Assembly (NCBI GenBank): GCA_006384855.1
Contig: VCJN01001453.1
Coordinates: 62,001 to 126,000, forward strand
Source of the DNA: Tetraselmis striata
Taxonomy: Eukaryota; Chlorophyta; Chlorodendrophyceae; Chlorodendrales; Chlorodendraceae
Length of the DNA stretch: 64,000 nucleotides
Reading direction: 5' to 3'
Within the stretch, counting starts at the first letter, position 1; the number at the start of each line of letters is the position of its first letter. Below the pieces are notes generated by a model. That model saw only the letters and a list, made by a program, of their open reading frames with translations. It was not told the origin of the DNA and did no database searches. Position numbers and translations under genes: made by a program. This document shows, piece after piece, positions 19,648 through 31,485 of this stretch.

Positions 19648-22635
19648 ATGTCCGATTCGGACGACGATTTTTCTCTGTTTGCGGCCGCAAAGGCTTCTGG
19701 CGGCGGTGCTGCCAAGAGCTCGGACTCCGACAGCCCCGAACCCGCATGGTTCGCCTCGCACACGGTGAGAATTCGCCCCTGGCAGGTCCGCAGCGGTCGT
19801 TGTGCACCCACGCTGACAGGACACTTTGCTGATGCCTCTGCTGCGGCTGCTTGGTGGTGGGTGGGGGGGGGGGGGGGGGGGCAGAGTGCGCAGAAAGCGA
19901 AGGGGGCCATCATCAGCTTGGATACGGACAGCGATGACGACCAGCCCATCGCCAAACACACAGGTGCGCCTCCATGCCGCCATGCACCGGCTCCCACCGC
20001 CCGCCATGGCACGCGTCCCCTTGCTCGCTGCCCACGTGTCCCGCTTCTCACCTCTTACACACCCGCAGCGGGCACGCGAGCCGCCGCCCCGCGCGCAAGC
20101 GCAAAGGCGAAGGATTCGGTCATCGAGCTGTCGGACTCGGACGAGGAGGGGGAGCCGCCCGCTAAGCTGCCCGCGCCCACTGCAATCAAGCCGGCGCCAG
20201 GTGGGTGGCCCAGCTCCGGCGAGGCGCGGCAGGCACCATGGCACCAGGCGGCGCATGGCATGCTTTGTGGTTTTGGAGCATCCCTCGCCGTACTCGAAAC
20301 CAAGCTCACAAAGGTTCTGCTTCAGCGGGGCAGTTTGTCCTTGCTTGCGTTTTTTAACTTGTGCTGCACCCTTAAACTTTCGAGGAATAGCATTACTTGT
20401 TAATATTTCGAACCAAGAAATGTTTTGTTTTGAGTGAAACATGCCGCCTCAAGGCTCCCTGCCAGTCACTATGTCCCGGGGCGGGGGTCAAAAACCAGGA
20501 CAAGCCAAACAGTAGAGCCTTTTCTGTCGGAGCGCACCCTACACCATGCGTACATATAAACTACCTCGCCGCATTCGCCTGCAACTGATTACACAGCAAG
20601 CCCACGAAGTGTGCCATTTCTGTGACTGTTTCTAAGGCCCAGCGCCGGTAGGTGCTGGCAAGCGTCCGGCGGAGCCCTCTACGTCGGCCAACCCGCCCTT
20701 GCCGGGGCCTGGCAAGCGGGCGGCGACAGGTGCGCTGCGCGAGCAGGGAGAGGGGAGGGAGGGGGCGGGCACGAGCGCGTATGCCGTCACCCTGCTGCTG
20801 TCAGCGCACAGAAACCCCGGACAACCTAAACTCCATTGAGACTGTCCTGGCGTCCAGGGGGGGCGAACAGCAGTGCGGAGGGCGCGAAGAAGCTGGCTGC
20901 GGGTGCCAAGGCGGGCAGCCAGGCAGACTCGCAGGGCAACACAGGCGCCTCGCAGCAGGTGGAGGGCTCTCAAGGTGCGGCCGCATGCACCCCATGGCGT
21001 TGCAAGCCGAGGTGTTCCCGCCTGCCCCCGTGGGGCTGGGGATGTGCCCGTAGACATCTTTTCATGTTTGCCATATACTTTTTGCGGACCACTTGCAAAG
21101 AGAGGGAAAAAGTGTGTCTCTAAAAGGCTATCAGAATGCGGCCAAAAAATGCACGGATATCCCGCCCCGATGTGGCAAAGACATTTTTCCATCTCCTTTG
21201 TTCCCGCCAACCGGCGCCAATCCAATTACACGGCACAATGAGGAGTGCGCCACCGTGCTGTGCTTGCAGCTACCACCGGGAGCGGGGTCAAGGGAGAAGT
21301 GACCGTCATGATGCCCGACAAGCTCCCCCTGAACAAGGTCCCCCCCCCCCCCCCCCCCCCCACCACCACCACCAAGCTGCGCCCCTCCCTTCTCCCACGG
21401 GACAGCGCCACCTTGCGCTGTTGCGTTGCACACAGATCAGCGCTCAGCCCTGGAGACCCAAACATTGTAATTCCATTATTTTAGTTGTCCGGGTCTCACT
21501 GAATCACACCTCCATTTCAAAAATATAAGAAATGCGTTAAATTGGACACCATCCTAGCGCCCGAGTTGTAGTGTTTTGCAAAGTAATTGCTGATAATTAC
21601 TGGATCCTGGGATGAGAATGAAACATGGGACAATGGAAAGCCTCATTAGGACTGACTGCCCAACACGGAGGGGGCGCTGCGCTGTCGATAGTGGCAGCTC
21701 ATTTCTGGGTCGTCGCCCCGCGGCGGTACCTCCCGCGCGCTGAGCACACGCCTCTGCGGCACGGGGCAGGTGCTGGCGGAGCTGGAGGACCGGCGTGATG
21801 CAGACGGGCTGGGCGCCACCGACCTGAGTGGTGACTCCGGCGCCGTGGGGCGCCTGCTGGTCAGCGGCAGCGGCGACGACTCGCAGGTGATGGTGGACCT
21901 CAAGGGCGGGATGTACAATGTCACGATGGCGCCACTGTCTGGAACGGTGTGCGTGGTCAGTGTTGGGCAGACGGAGGCAAAGGTGCGCGGCGCCCCGGTG
22001 TTGCGCCAGCCCCAAACAGGCGCTCACAAGCACTCCGCCGGCGGCCAACAGCATGGGATGCCCCCAGCCGTGCTGCCGTCACTTATGGCTGCCGCTCCGC
22101 ACGCGCCCGTCACTGCATGTCCGGCGGATTTACATGTTTACATCGCCATTGCAGGTGGAGGCGGTGTTGGGGTCATTCATGCAGCTGCGCGAGGAATCCA
22201 ACATCAACATGGGCGAGGCTGTCATGGAGGGTGTGTTTGACTTCAACGACGATGATGACGATCTCCAGATAGGCAAGTCCACGCCACACAAGCTCAGAGA
22301 ACCTGTGGCGACCATCCGGGTGTGGGTATGTGTACCCGTGGTTGCAACACACATCGTCAGAGGATGATGGCCCCTGAATTGGCAGTTCCTTTATTTGGGG
22401 ATGCCTCTTGGACGCTGCAGGTTTTGGAGGTGGGGCGGAGGAGAAGACAAAGGAAGGAGGCAAGGCAAAGGCGGGCGGGAAGGGCAAGCCCAAGGCTGGC
22501 TCCAAGGCCAAGCCCCGCGCAAAGCCCAAGGCAAAGGCCGCGGGCACGAAGGGGAAGGGGAAGGGAGGCGCCCCAAAAGGTGCTTCTAAAGCCAAGCAGA
22601 TTGGCAAGAAGTTTACTGGTGTGAAGAAGAAATGA
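19648..22635 (+). CDS. BIN4: DNA-binding protein BIN4, topoisomerase VI accessory subunit
   Basis: BIN4 (MIDGET) is a plant-lineage component of the topoisomerase VI complex, needed in the nucleus for endoreduplication. Nine exons: 19648-19764, 19885-19963, 20069-20200, 20643-20729, 20858-20974, 21270-21337, 21770-21982, 22155-22272, 22421-22635, giving 381 residues. The N-terminus is acidic (MSDSDDDFSLFAAAK; two further SDSD/DSDDD patches). The conserved core contains TDLSGDSGAVGRLLVS, MVDLKGGMYNVT, CVVSVGQTEAK and the following VLGSFMQLREESNI, all close to plant BIN4. The tail is an AT-hook-like Lys/Gly/Pro-rich stretch ending KKFTGVKKK and TGA. All junction phases agree. Intron 8 appears to be GC-AG (AG|GCAAGT at 22272), intron 1 ends in a G tract directly before CAG, and intron 6 has 22 C's right after GT. 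The name is from remembered family similarity; no alignment was run. Confidence 0.9.
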
Positions 22636-25600
22636 GTGTGCCATTGCCGTGTGCGGTCGCCGGTGCGCATTTCCACTGTTAATAGAGTATGACAATGCCC
22701 GCACGCTCATGGCGTGGATTTGTTCTTCTCTCCGAGGCACTATGCCGAATACATATTGCTGAAGCGCCCACCGCGCACGTTCAAGGCACTGCGTACATAC
22801 TATCTGCAACGCTAATTTCTGTGCCAAAGGGCGCGCGAATGAGTGATTTGATTCTCGTAAATAAAGGTAACACACAAATCAATCACGTCTGTGCCTGCAT
22901 AGCCAGGTTATTAATTCACTTCACTGTTATCCAAGGCAAAGCAGTTACTGACACGTCCTGCAATGGCGAGTCCGGGTATCGGTACCTACATCTGTACTTG
23001 AATGTAAGAAGAATTGCCGGCCAGACAGCCACATGCCAGATTGGAGTGGGGTGATGCCCCTCTTCTCTTCACGCCACGGCGGCTGCCACCTCCCACAGCA
23101 GTCCAACTCTTACCTAGGACCTTTTGGACTTATATCGGGCCTGCAGTTTTGGGGCATGTGCTCTTTCGACCGCCATATATAACGCCATTTCTGTTAATAG
23201 ATCCGTCCACCTTATTTTCGATTTCGTGGTCCCAGTGGGTCCACTTCTCGCAAAATATGCTGATTGGTACATGTAGCTGGAGATACTACAGGCGTCAAAA
23301 GTAACGAACGGGTTTTTTAACATGCAGTTCAACTTCAAATCGGTGCCCCACGCGGTACAGCGAGTCGTTGAGTCAGTCGGTACGGGGTATATCTAAGTGG
23401 AAGATATAATCGTCATGCTTTCGAGCTGTGGCCTGCGCCTAAGTATATAAGCGGCGCTCTCCGTAAGCGCGCGCCGGTGCGCAGGTTCGATTCTCGCAGT
23501 GGGCAGATTTCCTCGCAACGAGGTGGGACCGCCGCACGAACCACTTAGCGCGGACTTATTAGCGGGCGCGGGACGGTGCGACCAAGTACCGCACAGATGA
23601 TTTACATCCGCAGTGCGACCTTATGTGCTACGCGCTTTATAGCGATTTTGCGGATTTTATTACTGACCGGCGGTTTCCGTTCTTTCCGGCGCGCTCTAGT
23701 GCCTCATCCCCAGAATAGGGGGTAGTATAACAGCTACCCCTTCACAGTCCATGTCGCCTTCGCTCCCTCGCCGGCGTTGAGGTTGACATGAGTGCCAATT
23801 GGAAGGGGAAGTCCACTCGTCGTCGCAGGTGCGTCCTTGTCGTCGGAGGTCGGAGTCGGTCACGACATCGGCGGCGTTGCATGTAACCGACGTGCTAACG
23901 CCAACACCAGTAGGAGGCACATGCGGCTCGTCGACACCGGGATCGCCGACATGAACATGCTCGCCGAGGCGCTTGTGGCGGTGCCGCCAGATAGAGCTAA
24001 TGATGGCTTCGGACTGAAGGTCTGCGCCGGCGGGGTTGACGGCGGGTGAGAGTGGTGGCGGGGCGACGGGCTCGGTGAGTGCGGGCGTGGGACCCTGTTG
24101 TTTGGAAAAAAAATCGGCGTTACCTGCTGCCTAGCGGAATCCCCGTCTTCGGACGCGGAAGGGGCCAAACGCAGCGCCGGCGGCCGGTACACACTTGGCC
24201 CAGGGGCAACATAGGAGGTTGTTCAACCGAAATGCCGGCAGTCCCGGGGTCACAGCGGTCGTAGAGGTGGGTTGGGCCTGAGGGGGTTGGTCAGTGGACC
24301 CTCCGCTGTCTCGTAGGCATGTGGACCGCTCCCGACTCTCGGTTGTCCGGTTCTCCCACGTGACGAGCGAGATATCGTTGTCCAACGACTTGTCGACGGT
24401 GCCAAAGAGTGCAGCCCTGCAGCCCCCTCCTGTAGCGTTGGCCGCTGCCATGAGGTAGTCCGTAGCCTCGAGGGGCGCTGACGCGAGTGCCGAGCACGAC
24501 TCGTGGTTTCATGGCGAAGAGATTGGGTGATGGCACAAATGGTTTAAGAATGCACGGGAAATGAGCGTTATGGCCGGGTTTCCCCTCAAAAAGCTTATCC
24601 TCGGGGACGCCACTAGCCGGTCGTTTTAGTGTCAGGTCATCCGTCTTGCGTCTTGCATGCTTGCTGTTGAATAGCCCTAGTTGAGGTATACATATCCCAT
24701 GTTATTGGGTATGTATAATACCCCCAATTCTGGGGAGGGCACTAGCGGGCGGGTATCGCACATCTTTGAAGCGCATACGCCGCCAAGCGCGGCCATGGGC
24801 TCACGACATAAAATAGCCGTAACAAGTTTCTCAGAGTCGGGCGTATAAATACCCGATATAACCCTAGGTGTACACCGCGTACATATGCGATGCAACGCAT
24901 TCACGTCTGGCAATAAGATGATGTAGCATTTCACCAATGCTAGATGTAAATGTGTATATTTCCATCATACGCCATCGCATTCATTGTGCGACTACTAGGG
25001 TCGCCAAGCTCGAGGGAACATGAGGGTATATGCCCACAGGGGCACAGGGCAGCAATCGGTTTGGCGACAAGTGGGTGCAGCCTGCCCACGGATTAAGACC
25101 TACCCGTTCAATAATTTTGACCTGTAGTAAATGTTGACGTGAAACCACTGCCTGTACCACTCCCCTGGAAACAGGTGTGGATTACAAAAAGGGCGGAACA
25201 AATCCACCTACTGCGAAAAGTAGTACCAAAAACTGGTTGCACCACCCGGGCTCACCAGGCCCCTCGCAAGAGACTTCCTCGGGGTCATGAGCTTGGTGGC
25301 GGCTCGAAAGCGTGCTCGCTGCCTCATCCGACGGCGCAGATTCGTCTACCTTCCCGTTGCCGAAGCTTCACGTCCGAGGATCACCCTCACACACACGTGC
25401 ACGCGTGGCCCGGACGCTGAACCGTGCGCGCTTCACTCATCCATCCCGTCTCATGCGGGATGCGGGCCGCTTTTAGGTGCTTGCTGTATTGATTTTTTAG
25501 TACTACTTTTAGCATTGGATTTAGTACCCTTTCTGATTGTCCCTTTTTTTGGTGATTTCCTGATATCGCCTTCTGCTGCTAGCTCATGTAAATATTATAA

Positions 25601-26279
25601 TGATTTCTTATTGCTGCCCTTCTTGTAATTCAAACCAGCACTAAAAACAACGCAGGACGTGTAACTATCACGTGTAGCTAAAAACTGGTAGGACCCTGGC
25701 TGGAAACTCCCTGTAACCAAAAAGACAAACCCTGGAAACTGGAAACTGGTTTCACTATACGCGACTACTACTGGTTTCATGTTCACACCGGTACGGGTAC
25801 GGGTACGGGTACCGCAGAAACGGGTAAAAGTGCCCGTACTACTACCCCGCCCCCCCCCCCCCCCCCCCCCCGCGCCGCCTCTATAATCAGCCGACTCCAT
25901 CACACGAGCAGCGCGTCACTGTCAGTATGCCGCCCAACTACAGTTTCGGTGACAGTGAGCCCCGCCCGACTCGTACGGCCAGGTAGAGCTGCTACTTTTG
26001 TTTTTCCCCCCCCGGGACAGGACTGGCACCAGTGAAACCCTTGCAGCGTCTCTACGACGAGCTGCTACTTATCGACGGAATTCGCCAACTTGGTCACGCC
26101 AACAATATACCGAGTCAGCCCCCCACAGGGTCTGCTGTGCAGCGACAGCGAAAGGGTACCGATCAACCCCCCCCCCCCCCCCCCCCCCCGTAAAACCGCC
26201 ACCTAGTTCGGGCGGACGCCACACGAGTTTCCCCCGCCGACCATCCGCCACATCCCGGAAGCTCGAAGAGCCCTCCCCG
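22636..26279. other. Intergenic region between BIN4 and MPC1
   Basis: BIN4 3' UTR, then DNA with no gene I can support. Scattered open frames at 23.7-24.5 kb (both strands) have no motifs. A tRNA-like B box occurs near 23490 (see rejected items). Short runs of GGGTAC repeats lie at 25787-25812, C tracts at 25850-25871 and 26166-26190. The last part (about 26000-26279) is the likely promoter and 5' UTR of MPC1. Confidence 0.4.
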
Positions 26280-27011
26280 ATGGCGTCCAAGCAGGCGGGG
26301 CAAAAGGCGGCGGGCGGGCTCATGGCGTGGATCAACTCACCCGCCGGGCCGAAGACCACGCACTTCTGGGGGCCCGTCGCCAACTGGGGTTTCGTTGGCG
26401 CGGTGCGCCCACCGACCCAGACGCTATCCGTGGATCATCCTGCGTTAGGGTTCCTGCGTAAATGACAAATAAAGTAGATGATGAAAACTACACCGACCGC
26501 GCCCCCCAATAGCCCGTTGTCGCGAGAACGACGTATACCAACAACGAGGCTTGCGCCATGTGCAATGCGTGCAGGCCGTCTATGACGCCAACACCAAGGG
26601 GCCGGAGACCATTTCTCCTCGGATGACCGGAGGTGTGCAACTTGCACTCGCCTCCCGTGACTCGCCACCCGACGCAAAATCAAAACTCTGCGCCTGATGT
26701 GGTTGCCCCGGACTATTTGTTGCCCGGAGACGCGGGGTTGTGGCGGCGAGAATAGGTACGCTGCTTGAAGGGGGCAGGGCAGCACGCTGAAGGAGTGCCC
26801 CCCCCCCCCCCCCCCCCCCCCCCCACCCAACACCAACTCCGCCACAGTGATGTGCGTGTACAGTCTGCTGTTCATGCGCTTCGCCTGGGCGATCGAGCCG
26901 CGCAACTACCTGCTCTTCGCCTGCCACGCCTCCAATGAGTGCGCGCAGATCAACCAGCTGCGCCGCTGGGCTTCCATCCAGGACGAGATTACCCTGGAGA
27001 AGATCATGTGA
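26280..27011 (+). CDS. MPC1: Mitochondrial pyruvate carrier subunit 1
   Basis: MPC1 pairs with MPC2 in the inner mitochondrial membrane to import pyruvate. Exons 26280-26402, 26575-26632 and 26848-27011 splice in phase to 114 residues, the normal family length. The hallmark [16 protein letters not shown] is in exon 1, then [11 protein letters not shown] in exon 2, and [20 protein letters not shown] followed by [17 protein letters not shown] in exon 3. These match plant MPC1 almost position for position. The first ATG with [11 protein letters not shown] before the [11 protein letters not shown] helix fits plant homologues. The stop TGA at 27009 overlaps a possible donor (CAT|GTGAGC). Splicing to the acceptor CTTGCAG at about 27176 would change the last residue to Ile-Gly before another TGA. 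Intron 2 carries a C tract at 26799-26824. Confidence 0.95.
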
Positions 27012-27179
27012 GCCCCGTCACACCTTCAGCCCCTACCCTGGCGAACCCATGGACCCCCCCCCACCCCCCCCCGCCCGCTCCGTTCTGTCCCTCGTCTCCT
27101 GTACTTCCTTCTTGTGCAGGCAAAAGAGGGGGGTGTTGAAAATAATAGCTATTGAGCGTTTGTCTTGTGCTTGCAGAGG

Positions 27180-30100
27180 TTGAGCGGAGCGCTCATACTC
27201 GCCCGCCATGTGTACCGCCGCCGCCGCCGCAGCAGCAGCAGGCACCCAGGATCTGGTGTGATGGCGCAGCCTGTACTCTGTAGACCACTAGCCACCCGGC
27301 ATGCAGGCTGCGGGACCCTGCTAACCTTGCAAGAAAGTTGACCTTATGTACATACGCTGCCGCGACACATCCTGACAGGACCACCGTGCACACGTGTATT
27401 CTACACCGCCCAGTTAGGCCGACGTTGTTCGCGTCCTGACAGGGAAGTGCACTAATGCCATGTCTGTCTGCCCTGCCATAAAGTCAGCGGTTGAAGCATG
27501 TACTGTTCTCGCTTAGGGGTGGTGCCTCCTACACCGCCGGCATCACTGCATGCAATGGTATACGTGGAGCTACATGCCATGCATACACATGCCCGGTGGT
27601 AATCTGCAGGTCAGCAGTGTTGACAAAAGTGGATGCGAGACCATCGCACCCTGGCTTTTATGACCATCCTGTTAGTCCCAGCGCACATGGTTCTTGTTGC
27701 TCGGGCGTTCAATAGCTCCAAGGTCAGCTCATGATGTAATACCAAGAGTAACTGCGGTATTGACCACCTTGCGTTAAGTGATCGGACACAAACACGCCGC
27801 CGACACGAGCGTCCGCCTTTGAGACTGTGTTCCGTGAGAATAGAGTTGGTTTTGGCATGGTGCAGCACACGTAGGCCGCATTCATTTGCCCACAACACCA
27901 GATTCATCATTGACACAACGCACACCGTCCGCTCGTGCAGCAACAGCACATCCAACGCCGCTAGGAGCTCCCAGCACACCAGGCATAATACAATTATGGA
28001 AGGATGCGGCCGGAGATGAAGGCGAGGGTTGACAACCGGGCGATATATAATCATCAGACGGAAAACGTGTTAAGACTTTTGTGGGCGGGTGCACGATGAG
28101 AAGTTGCTCAAGATCGGTGTTCGAATATTCCCAGCATAGGTCCAAGTGATGATGACCCGGCGCTCCCCAAATAAGCCCACGCCGCCGCCGACCCAGCCGG
28201 ACCGAGCGGTACAAGACTCCCCACTACCACTGGATGCATCATCATGAGCCTCGCCCGCCGAGAGACGGCCGCCACCGTTCTACAGTCCACCATGCGAGGG
28301 CACGTACATAGATCCTCGAACGATATATCGGGCCGCCGCTGCTCCATCCAACTACTCATCGGAGCACTACTGTACCTCGACGACATATCGAGCGCCCGGT
28401 GCGCCAAGTGTGGCTCCGCTCCCCATCGTAGTTCCGAGGCCTCACGGAGGCCGGTATGTGGCACCAACACCTAGCGGAAGGACGCTTCCCGGCGTATGAC
28501 CTGCCCCACCCGACGACAAGCGACGCGGCGGTAGACCAACCGGCGGCGACACTAGCGAAGTCAATGGCCCATGCCGGCATGAGGGCATGGCCCGAGTACA
28601 CGGCCGATCCGATGACCGCCGACGACGTCGCCATCCGGCCCCCGACATGCATTATGCTAGCCCCTCTGGAGGTCCGTGAGGTGTGGAAGTCTCGCCGATT
28701 GTCCGACTCAGTCCGTCTTTAACTTCTCGACCCGGCTCCAAAAGCGGCGCGTCTCCTAAGGTATGCGGGTGTCGACACATGCTGCCCACGGCCTTTGCGC
28801 CACGCCAGGGGAATTGACGTCGCGGCCATAGAGCAATCGCATGCATGCATGCAGTGACAGTCTTAGTGCTTCGAATTATGCCGTAGTGCGGCACTTGAGT
28901 GCCGTACATGACAAAAACATCGTCACCCCATACCCGTCGAATCTTATAAAACCATCATCGTCCGCTAGATGGGCCCACTCTCTTAGTTTTGTGCCGGCCT
29001 ATTGCATGCACTACAACCTGCCCTCCCTCCCTTTTCGTTGCTCTTTGCCGCAAAGCCCTTTCTTCAGTGTAACTAAGCCTGCACACTTATCTCCCTTGCC
29101 TACATCCCTTTGAAATCGTCAAGGTTTGCACGCGTAAGGTGACACAAAACTCTAGCAGGTTATGTGGTTGAGAGCCGACTCAAAGATATTGACCGCGTCA
29201 ATTTGGTTGCGGGTCATGATTCTGACCCGTAGGACAAAATTCATCCTCGTTACTTATTTTGCTATCTCATGCTTGGGTGCGTGTACTATCAATTCGTGTA
29301 CGGGTCCTCTGTGGTACACCAGTATATGTAGCTGTTATGTGCGGCGGGTAGTAGTCGCTACTACTTATTATTGCGATGTGCGCGCGCTGTTGCTACATGG
29401 TATATGGCATGTTACGCTGCTGCAGAAACTCGGCAAGGCCAAGTGTGCTGAGAAGCTACATGCAATAACTTGATAGGCAAGCAACATTGCGCCATCAAGG
29501 CAGAGGAACGCGGCGACATCAGCAATGAACATATACTATTGGCATCAATGTGGCATGCAACAGGTTAGCAACATCGGCATAGCACTGTATGGAGGTGTGG
29601 ATAGGGCCACCGTATGATTAGGTTAGTTGCCATGGTGCCGACTTTATGATATGGTGATTCCAGAAAGTGCCCTACCCCCTCTCCATTTATTCTTGCATAT
29701 GGCAGGGAACACCGTTCTGATGCAGATATAGCCATGCATTGAAACAATTAAAAAAGGCCATGCCAGTGGTAGTTATCATGCAACTGCGGTTGGCATGTCC
29801 TACTTAGTACTGTGACATCCACATAAACATATTTTGGGGGGGGGGGGGGGGGGGGGGGTCGCGAAGAATTGAGGGGGGAATTGAGCGGAGGAAATAAGGG
29901 GGTGGGGCTCTAATATACTCGCAATTTTAGAAGTTTAAAGGGAGGGAGTGGGCGCATGCAAATTGCCGAAAAGGTGCTTTGGCATAATTGCAAGCTTTTT
30001 GGGAGGGGCATGTTAATCGGAAATGTTACCTACCATACCATACTATATTGTTACCATATAATCTCGCAACCATACCATACTACTATATTGTTATCCCCTA

Positions 30101-30640
30101 TATAGGATCGATATCCACTTCGATTCGGTTTTCATCATTTCTTAGTACTTTATATTATATTTCGGCGTGTAACGTCGGGTGCTGTCCCGTACCGCTATGC
30201 GGGTTGGAAGCATCATGTATGTACACGACGCCAACGGGATCTGAGTGTTTCGAGCCGCCTTGAGATCGGCCGGCCGCCATTTTCCAATACTAATAGTGCT
30301 GGATGAACACCGCCGCCGGGCGAGCCAGAACACATTAGGCGGCCCTCAGCCCCGCCCTGCTCATCGCACCCGTGCGTCGCCACCGTCGTCGCGCGCCTAT
30401 ATGTTGCCATGTCACCGTCACTAGCAGGCAGTAGCCCGTACGGCGGCCGGACTCGCCACTCGTTGCTGCCCACCATTGCGCGTGTCGAGCAGTCCGATGA
30501 ATTGCCGCATGCACGCGAGCCTGCCGGATTGTCGCCAGGTCTGTAATCCGCCTTGCTGATCTTTGTGTTGTTCAAGGGTGCCATCCACTTCATCTAGCTG
30601 CCCGTTTTCTCATCGTCGGAGGAGGGGGATCTTTGTCAGC
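27180..30640. other. Region without a firmly supported gene
   Basis: A minus-strand frame at 28054-27611 (147 codons, LLAALDVLLLHERTVCVVSM) and a plus-strand frame at 28244-28474 with an IQ-like motif (VLQSTMRGHVHR) followed in another frame by 28456-28722 have some coding character. None is recognised and the latter needs a frameshift. A GCC/GCA triplet run lies at 27218-27240, a G tract at 29836-29858 and repeated CCATACTA(C)TATTGTTA units at 30035-30093. One TAGTCGCTA motif is at 29352. Confidence 0.35.
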
Positions 30641-30659
30641 GCCGTGCATGCCATCGGTG

Positions 30660-31320
30660 ACGGTTCCCACAGTAGCATCTTACGATGTGCTGGCAAAGCT
30701 TCGTCTACACCTCGGGTTTGCGGCCACTGTGCAGCCCCGTAACAACAGCAACTTGCACTACTTGTGAGTGCCTCGCCGTGCCCACTCCACAGTCGCGAAC
30801 CGGGCACCTCTTGAGTGGGCTGGGAGGCGTCCCCGCTGAACGACGGCATGATGCACTAGGACAACGCGGAGTTCCGCAAGAGGCTGCGCATATCCATGCC
30901 TGCCTTCAACATGATGGCCGGTATGCTACATACGCGACGCTGGCTATTACATCAAGGACAGCAAGTGCAACAACCCTCTGTTCTGTGTAACAATGGAGTC
31001 CAAGGTCGCGGTAGGCCTCTTCAAGCTCGCGCACGGAGGCACTTGGTGGGAGAATGGCTTCTCTGTTGGTATTGCCCCATCCAATGCGCTTCTATACACT
31101 CGGTAAGTCTGCGAGGGCATCGTCGACGTGCTGCGCCCATTGTTCACGCATGGTAAGCCCACTACATAGCAAGTCCGCAAGGTCCATTGGCGTTTCGCAT
31201 GTCGGCGTGGTACCGGAATGTCGGCGGCGCTGTGAACGGCACCCACGTTCCGTGTAAACCCGACTGCGAGGACTACATGGAAGACTTCCACAACTGCAAG
31301 GGCTGGTATTCCATCCATGT
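30660..31320 (+). pseudogene. PIF/Harbinger transposase fragment (copy 2)
   Basis: Plus-strand pieces follow Harbinger order. NAEFRKRLRISMPAFNMM is the N-terminal FR-x-RFR-like block; the frame has a TAG just before it at about 30855. Next is KVAVGLFKLAHGGTWWENGF then GIAPSNALLY, ending at a clean donor GTAAGT near 31100. A later block reads GGAVNGTHVPCKP then DFHNCKGWYSIHV, the first catalytic block and the N-R-K-like turn. The catalytic Asp of (I/V)DGTH is Asn here, and NRK is NCK. The second Asp and the Glu blocks are absent because the sequence runs directly into the arm of the 6.9-kb inverted-repeat element at about 31335. It is therefore a dead, truncated copy related to copy 1 at 5.7-18.9 kb. 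Confidence 0.7.
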
Positions 31321-31334
31321 GTGTGGTCGCCATA

Positions 31335-31451
31335 TGCCCGGCCATTAGGGCTCCCGCCGCCTGCCGCTCCGCCGACCCACGCCGCGGCGTGTGCTGCGCC
31401 CCGCATAGTCGCCTCGAATATATTATACATGACGCGGGGACGGGGGGGGGG

Positions 31452-31485
<34 letters not shown>

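Noticed and set aside
19648-22635. Histone H1-like protein, suggested by the Lys/Pro/Ala-rich tail of the last exon
   Set aside because: Upstream exons join in phase to a core specific for BIN4, which has a similar basic tail in plants; no winged-helix domain is present.
23420-23506. tRNA-like sequence: GGTTCGATTC B box and a perfect 5-bp anticodon-like stem around CTCCGTA
   Set aside because: The T-stem has a mismatch, position 37 is T, and no 5' strand pairs with the acceptor-stem 3' side. At best it is a tRNA-derived SINE or pseudogene.
28244-28722. IQ-motif protein suggested by VLQSTMRGHVHR
   Set aside because: It is a single short motif in a frame of under 80 codons; continuation needs a frameshift and no other domain or splice support exists. 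Kept only as a remark on the region.
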